Assembly: GCA_009103225.1 (NCBI GenBank)
Contig: RHPI01000277.1
Coordinates: 426,879-490,878 of the forward strand
Direction: 5' to 3'
Length of the DNA stretch: 64,000 nucleotides
Source of the DNA: Chlorokybus atmophyticus
Lineage: Eukaryota > Streptophyta > Chlorokybophyceae > Chlorokybales > Chlorokybaceae
In this document: positions 58,350 to 64,000 of the stretch, piece by piece
How positions within the stretch are numbered: position 1 is the first letter of the stretch
Layout: each line of letters opens with the position of its first letter
Position numbers and translations under genes: made by a program
Notes under the pieces: generated by a model
What the model saw: the letters and a program-made list of their open reading frames with translations, nothing else
Databases searched by the model: none
What the model was told of the DNA's origin: nothing

Positions 58350-58860
58350 TTGGGGTCCGGACCAGGGTCGCCCGCCTTGGTCTGCACGCGGGGACCAGGG
58401 CTGGTCCAAACAGTACGTAATTGTCCCACGGTCCCCCAAAAAACCGGGCCAGCCCTGGTTGCTGTTATCATGACGAGCGCAATGGGACCAATGCTGGTCT
58501 GCCATGCGTGTTGCTGCATGCACCAAGGATGGTCCGCTCTTGGCACAGTTCTGTCAAAAGCATCACCACTACTGGTCCCGAGTAGCAGGACCATCCTTGG
58601 TTCGCACTGTGGGACCATGCATGGTCTACTTGTATCTTAATGTCTAGCCCAGATGGTCTGCAAGGATGGTCCCGACTAGTGGGACCAACCATGGCTCTGC
58701 TGGCGGGACCATGCCTGGTCCACACCCAACCGTTTCTTTGTACCAGCCGAATCTCACTGCATTGGTCCATGCTTGCATCCAGGGACCAGCATTGGTGCAC
58801 GACACCCCCTGACATCCTGCACCAATGCTGGTCTATGACCCATGCACCAGCAATTCACGG
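58350..58860. repeat. array of GGACCA/TGGTCC short palindromes
   Basis: At least ten imperfect repeats of the type GGACCATGCATGGTC, with inner bases varying (for example ACCAGGGCTGGTCC and ACCAATGCTGGTC). Orientation alternates by nature because each unit is close to palindromic. It lies between the OTU/RING gene and the 501-residue gene. Confidence 0.75.
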
Positions 58861-59265
58861 TAACCCATTCTATTATATAGTGCGTGTCTGGCAATCAGCG
58901 AGACCTGCAAAGTGTCAAACATCTATGCTAACTACAGCAGTGTTCTCATAGCTACTAAGATCACCAGCGCTCATAGCCTGCCTATGATGAGACTGAGCGC
59001 ATGCTGCGCACACCACGTGATCTCGGCACTGCACGCACACGTTCCTTCTGTTCCATACTCTGCTCCATACTTGCAAATGTAGACGGCCTTTCAGATAAAC
59101 GAGTGCACGCCGCGTGCACCAACAACAGATTGTCGTAGACACTGCGCGCGCACACTGCATTTGAGCAACACCGCAACTGTAAAACACAATGTACATTTCT
59201 TAAAGAATAGACACGTAACAGTAGCAACATGCAACAGTTGCAACTTTGCACATCTCTGATACCTA

Positions 59266-61886
59266 TCATTTGGAGGATGCCATCCTGCTTGGCTCCCATC
59301 GCCCCATGAAGCGGAACCTCTTGGGCTCAGGCGTTTCACTTTCATCCGGCATGCCTGCATTCACAATGAGTGGCGAATGTGTACAATCACATACACAGAG
59401 ACCAGACTGCTCGTACATGGCACTATTAGCTTACAGCTTACCAGCTTACGAGCATACCCTATAGACTGCATTGTGACACTGTGCATTGGTCACAGCTACC
59501 AAGCCTATGAGCGGTCTATAAGCTCAAAACATACCTGGCCGTTTCCTCGTGTTTATCCAGCCCAGCTGACCACCCTGCGTTGGGTCTTCGCCCAGCCACT
59601 TCTTCTTCATTGCAAACTGCACAACCGCTTGCATGATACGCTGTGTTGGAATGCTGTCCATCCGGGCCTGGTCTCGAAAGGGAAGAGGTGCCACGCTCTC
59701 CATCAGCGCCACCTGCTTCTTCCGCCAGAATTCCCATTGCCGGCCAACCTGCGCCCTAGTAGGTGTTTGCTCAGTGCCACAGCACACAGCCGCCAGCATC
59801 TCCAGCTTCTCATCATCCACTGAAACCTCGTGGTCCTGCATGGGCACATCATCAGCACAACCAGAAAGCACTTGAAACAAGAAATTGCGCGCACATAGCT
59901 GACAAACCTGATCATCTTGCTGCGCATTGGTGTTCAGTTCTTCAAGTACTCTCGCCTGGCATTCCCCCATCCGGACGTGCCTATTGAAGCTGCATTCACC
60001 GTTTTCACAGACGCAGGTGCCCATCTGGCTCATGAACATAAGTGGCCACTCAACCGTCACGCTCTGCACTCCATCAGTTGTCAGTGTCATAGGCGGTTCA
60101 CATGTGCACACTTTAGCCAACTACACGCGACGCACGTCTCGCACTTGATGACATGCAGTGACAAAAGCATAGACTGTGCGTGACTGACAATCACCAACTT
60201 ACCTCTAGCTCGGCGCGTGTGTAATGATCCGGTGTCTTGCCATGCATGAGCCTTTGCGACCTGATAGGTATGAACGGCCGCACGCTGTCGTCCTCCACGC
60301 AAAACACTGGCAGCCATTTAATGATCTGCACGCTGTATGTGCGGCAGGGCTCATCCACCTCGGCAATCTCAAGGATGGTGGCCATGGCCACGGGCACACA
60401 TGGGTCTTCACGACTTGAGGATTGCATATCGACGTCAAAGACTTTGTCTCGGTCGTAATCGTCTGCATGTCTGCACCTCATGAACAGGCATCGTGTTAGA
60501 TAACACAACACAACAGCTGTACATTCAGCTTGCTTCACTTCTAGTGGAGTTGTCACAGTTCAGGGTTGCAATCATACATGCGCGCACACAGTCCTTACCT
60601 GAATTTGAGCCAAGTAGCCCGCAGCACGTCATCTGGAAGGGGCCCGTCGCTCAAGGGGCACCACAGAACGACTGTCTGCGAAGGGCTGTAATCGTCAGGG
60701 CTGAAAACTCTGCCCCACCCTACAGACCGGCGACGAGCAGCTGTGCCGTGTTTGGCAGTTCGCTCTGCTTCTCGAGCATGCGCACGGAGCTGGACCCGCT
60801 GCTCCCTGGACTGTCCTTGGCGTTCACCTCGTTCTTCTTTAACGCCCCTCCGATAAGTCCATTGGCGTTGTATGAAATATGCCCGGATGTGCTCTGCCAA
60901 GCAAAAGTTATAAGGATGTCCACATGTCCAAAAAGCTGCTTTGGTCTCGTAAGGTGGCACCGTCCAAGACACTCTACGACTTATGCATTTCTATAGCTGA
61001 GACCGTAGGACTCATAGGCACTGTCCAGTGTCTACGACTTATGCACTCCATTGCTGTGACCTAAAGACTCATAGGCACTGTCCAGTGTCTGCTTATGCAA
61101 TCCATTGCTTCTAGATGCTCATAGGCACTGTTGTCAGCGTCTACGACGTATGCGTTCCATTGCTGAGACCTAAGGACTCGTAGACACTGTCCAGTGTCTA
61201 CGACTTATGCCATCCATTGCTGAGACCTAAGGACTCATAGGCACTGTCCAGTGTTCCAGCTTGACAAACAGTAACCGACCAACAGTGGCACCACTAACCA
61301 GTAGTAAAAACAGCTGGATATACATGAAGACTAGCTGAATTCAGCTGAACAGCAAGCCATCAAGTAACGCGACAACTTGGCAAGTAGCATGATATCAACT
61401 GACTTGCAACAGTGGCAACACTGATCAGCAGCAACAACAGCTTGAGGGCTAGCAAAGCTTGCTATATGCATGAATACGGGCTAGTTTCACCTGAACAGTT
61501 ACCGATCTACACACAAGGCATTCAGAGCAAACCTTCACAGAAAACAACTGACCTCTGGACATGCGGAGCTCTATGCCTTCCCCAAACACTAGAGGCTCCA
61601 GCTCCGGCTCTAACTCCTCACAGAAGCTCTCCAGCTTGGCAATGCTGGCCTGCGCTGCATGATCCTTGCTCCGCTTGTCGAAATTCACCTCCTTCCAACC
61701 TGGACCACGGATTTGCTCCCACTGTTTGAGCTTGTTGGTGAATTTGTCCATGTTTCGCACATGGGTGGGGTGCACAGAGGAAAAGTTGTCCCTCAGGAAC
61801 CTGTCCCCAGTTTTCTGGCCGTTGTTGCCACAGTTGAACACTTGGCTGGCAGAAGGCACTGCGGTCACCATTGTTACACTATGCAC
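59266..61886 (-). CDS. six-exon orphan protein in transposon copy C (501 residues)
   Basis: Exons on the minus strand are 61,886-61,553, 60,893-60,599, 60,476-60,203, 60,120-59,908, 59,835-59,535 and 59,354-59,266. All phases agree (1, 2, 0, 0, 1) and a stop closes the last exon. I do not recognise a family. Exon 1 has a charged helical segment (NMDKFTNKLKQWEQIRGPGW). Exon 3 has MATILEIAEVDEPCRTYSVQ, slightly reminiscent of a BAH-type strand pattern. Exon 4 is Cys-rich (CTCEPP, CVCENGECSF). The C-terminus ends RFRFMGRWEPSRM. Exon 2 is the least certain because another frame is open across it. The last short exon ends the gene well before the OTU/RING gene. There are no stops in the joined frame, unlike the neighbouring genes. 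Confidence 0.55.
60967..61255. repeat. tandem repeat of about 62-66 bp in an intron
   Basis: About four to five degenerate copies of a unit containing GTCTACGACTTATGC, CCATTGCTGAGACC and ACTCATAGGCACTGTCC. They lie within the first intron (61,552-60,894) of the orphan 501-residue gene. Confidence 0.8.
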
Positions 61887-62288
61887 AAAGCACCTAAGCT
61901 TCCAGGTGACAAAAGGCTCACACAGCAGTCTATAGCACGAGAGTCTACAGCACGCAACTTATTGCAGCTGCGATAACCAGTGCCGAAGTCATACTGCGCA
62001 CAACGCACAACACATGCGCACAACGCACGCGCGAGCGAACAAAACTTCCTAATGATAAAACCTGACAACAAACACTTCCAAATGAATCAACTTCCAGTGC
62101 CTGTGACATAGGGTTCGTCGGAGCGGCCTATGCGGTCGCCTGTCACGCCGCCGGCAACCTGATGTTTGGTGTGCCTAAGGTAGTTCTGGCGGTGCTGGCA
62201 GAGGTGTGGTAGCGGAGTGCTGGCTTGTGTTGCACAAGAGTGTTATCCAGTGCAAGTTGTTGCAGAGATCAGCAAGCTGAGAAACACC

Positions 62289-64000
62289 ATGGATGATGAC
62301 GTCCCTACCGTGTCGACGGCATCGTCGACTTCAGAGGAGACTCGGAGGCAGCCTTCACACCAGCGGACTTTCTATTGGCACTGTCCCTACTGCAGAACAA
62401 ATGTGAAGGCGGGCCATTGAAAGTCCAACGGGCTTCCAGAAACCACACACACCAAGACTGCAAAGATCGCGCAGCACCTGCACATCAGATATTGCAGGTA
62501 CATGCGCAGACGAACCAACCAGGGCGGCAGGGAGACAGCAGATGAGCTGAAGGGACGGATGGGGGATTCTCTCTCCAAAGCAGTACGGGTGCGTGTGATG
62601 TTGTGAAAGTGCGTTTGTAGACTTGTAGACTCATAGACGTTGTATGCATGCTAGTGAACTGATATCTGGGCAAAAGACTATGCAACAAAATTGACTTACG
62701 TGAAGCATATGTTGGCGTGCAGGCCCTGAATCATCCCAAACAAAGCAGAGTTTCCGTCGACAACGTGCGGAGAGTCACCGAGGAGTATCTGCGAAAGCAT
62801 CACACTGGAGCCTTTGCATTTGTAAGCACATGCAGCATGCAACTGTTAGCGAAAAAAATGCCATTACAACGCCTTGGTTGCTAACCTTGTCGCTTGTTAC
62901 ACAGAACAAGAAATTCTGGGATGACGCTGAGCACGATTACAACAACATCCCCCTCTACCCGAAGGAGCAAACCACACCAAAGCGGACAAAGCGGCAGCGG
63001 CAGCAAGGTTCAGGTGTTGCCGCTGCAGGTTCAGCGGCAGAAGCGTCAACAGCGGAGGAAACCGAGTTCGACTTCGCTGCGACAGAGACGAGGGAGCATG
63101 AGGAGCTTGAGGAACAACTTGAGGATGTGATGCAGGAGGGGTCGGAGGAGTCAGCGCAGAAGGTTACGGAGGAGGTTTTGGAGTTGGAGCAGTCTGAGGA
63201 GGAAGAGGTGGTGCCACCTGCAAAGAAACCGAGGCATGCCAGCTGGCGAGGCATGAAAATAGGAACGTCATCGGCAGCCGGCTCTCCCAAAACTCCCCAA
63301 ACACCTGTGAGTATCCATGCGAATACTCATAGACTGCTCTGATCAGGACATGTGCGCGTTGTCTTATGTCATAGGCCGAGACAGTCTGTGAGTCAATAAA
63401 TGTATATGATATCCTTACCATTGTCTTACACACAGGGTGGCAGGGTGAACCAACCTGTAGCCGATGCCCCACAGGCTACTAAGCCAAGGCAACACCGATC
63501 AGCGCAGGCCCGTGAACTGGCTGTGACCAATGCTGCAGCCGAGGTCAATCGATTCACCAAGACGGGGATGGACGCTGTGGAGTTGCCACCGCCATCAGAA
63601 GAACATCTGCGGGTGCGTCTTTGTTCGCATGGTATCATGCATGCTGATCACATGCCATGGGCGCCATGCTGCATGCACTGCTCAGTTGCAGCCTATGACA
63701 ATTCACACCAACTTACCGTCACTTGTTGTTTGCAGAGTGACAGAGAGCTTCCCAACCGCAAGCGCATACATAGAGCGACCGGTGACCCATGGCAGCTGTG
63801 GACGAATGGTCCAATTCCCATAGGCGAACTCTTCCATTTTGCTGGCAAAGAGTTCGTCATCAAGCCTTCCAATATCCCTGGCGCAGGGCTCGGCTTGTTC
63901 ACCTGCCAGCCTATTAAGAAGGGTGACCGCATCATGGTCTTTGACGGCAAGTGGTACTCCTACCGGGAGATGCAGAAGACATTCCCTCAGAAGGAGCACC
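62289..64000 (+). CDS. SET-domain protein with N-terminal zinc-finger-like region (3' partial)
   Basis: Exons 62,289-62,588, 62,723-62,821, 62,905-63,306, 63,436-63,612 and 63,736-64,000 all join in phase 0. Exon 1 has a finger-like region (YWHCPYCRTNVKAG ... HLHIRYC). It contains one in-frame TGA at 62,418-62,420 that would truncate the protein. Exon 3 is strongly acidic (ETREHEELEEQLED) and ends with a basic patch. Exon 5 enters a SET domain: FVIKPSNIPGAGLGLFTCQP and IKKGDRIMVFDG, with the Gly-x-Gly cofactor motif. SET domains transfer methyl groups to protein lysines, mostly histones. The second half lies beyond the window; a matching second half is present at 22,316-22,533. The all-phase-0 introns suggest exon-wise assembly. 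Confidence 0.65.

Larger units (their letters stand above)
49713..64000. mobile_element. DNA transposon copy C (Plavaka/KDZ type) with chromatin and ubiquitin cargo, 3' end outside window
   Basis: In order: transposase without its first two exons (+), C5-methyltransferase (-), OTU/RING gene (-), an orphan 501-residue gene (-), and a SET gene (+) running off the window. The first two match copy B in reverse orientation. Membership of the genes right of 54.1 kb is inferred. The support is that a SET fragment also sits beside copy B's methyltransferase, and that these genes carry isolated stops like the rest. The left border coincides with the intron after transposase exon 2. No terminal repeats were found; the right end lies beyond base 64,000. 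Confidence 0.6.

Noticed and set aside
49713-64000. Endogenised giant-virus or polinton segment
   Set aside because: Methyltransferase, OTU and RING genes occur in large DNA viruses. However, there is no capsid, packaging ATPase or DNA polymerase, the genes have spliceosomal introns, and the linked transposase explains mobility.

Overview
This window looks like nuclear DNA from a eukaryote of the green lineage, most likely an alga. I cannot name the species. The evidence is spliceosomal genes with GT-AG introns whose phases can be followed exactly, a growth-regulating-factor (GRF) protein with paired QLQ and WRC domains, a plant-style PP2C phosphatase, and Ty1/copia and chromodomain Ty3/gypsy retrotransposons. 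The last group of genes is transposon-borne. There are long CA-rich and GC-rich simple repeats and two sequence gaps flanked by poly-G.

Layout. 0-3.1 kb: a gene with seven tandemly duplicated mini-exons of 57-63 nt set in CA-rich repeats. 3.5-4.1 kb: a small minus-strand gene with a piggyBac-like zinc-binding tail. 5.5-6.0 kb: a TRIM-like mini-retroelement. 6.1-13.7 kb: truncated copy A of a large DNA transposon (Plavaka/KDZ, CACTA-like), interrupted by a decayed Copia element. 15.8-21.8 kb: remains of chromodomain gypsy elements, one nested inside the reverse transcriptase gene of another. 22.2-34.8 kb: copy B of the DNA transposon, interrupted by a young Copia with an intact gag-pol. 38.6-40.0 kb: GRF gene. 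43.0-45.2 kb: PP2C gene. 46.4-48.6 kb: a Pro/Gln-rich gene on the minus strand. 49.7 kb to the window end: copy C of the DNA transposon.

The most interesting object is that DNA transposon. Copy C carries, from left to right, a Plavaka-type transposase, a C5-cytosine DNA methyltransferase with a Tudor-like and a Cys-rich N-terminal region, a gene combining an OTU-type cysteine-protease signature with a RING-like finger, an unrecognised 501-residue six-exon gene, and a gene whose last visible exon starts a SET histone-methyltransferase domain. Copy B repeats the transposase-methyltransferase pair and carries the C-terminal half of a SET domain. A transposon carrying both DNA and histone methyltransferases plus a ubiquitin-type module suggests an element equipped to influence host chromatin; this is inference. 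Most comparable nonsense codons in copies B and C are C:G to T:A transitions, as expected after deamination of methylated cytosine.

The copies date one another. Copia-1 sits in copy A and Copia-2 in copy B, at different sites, and each empty site can be read in the other copy with matching 5-bp target duplications. The host genes (mini-exon gene, GRF, PP2C, Pro/Gln-rich gene) lie in the stretches between these elements.
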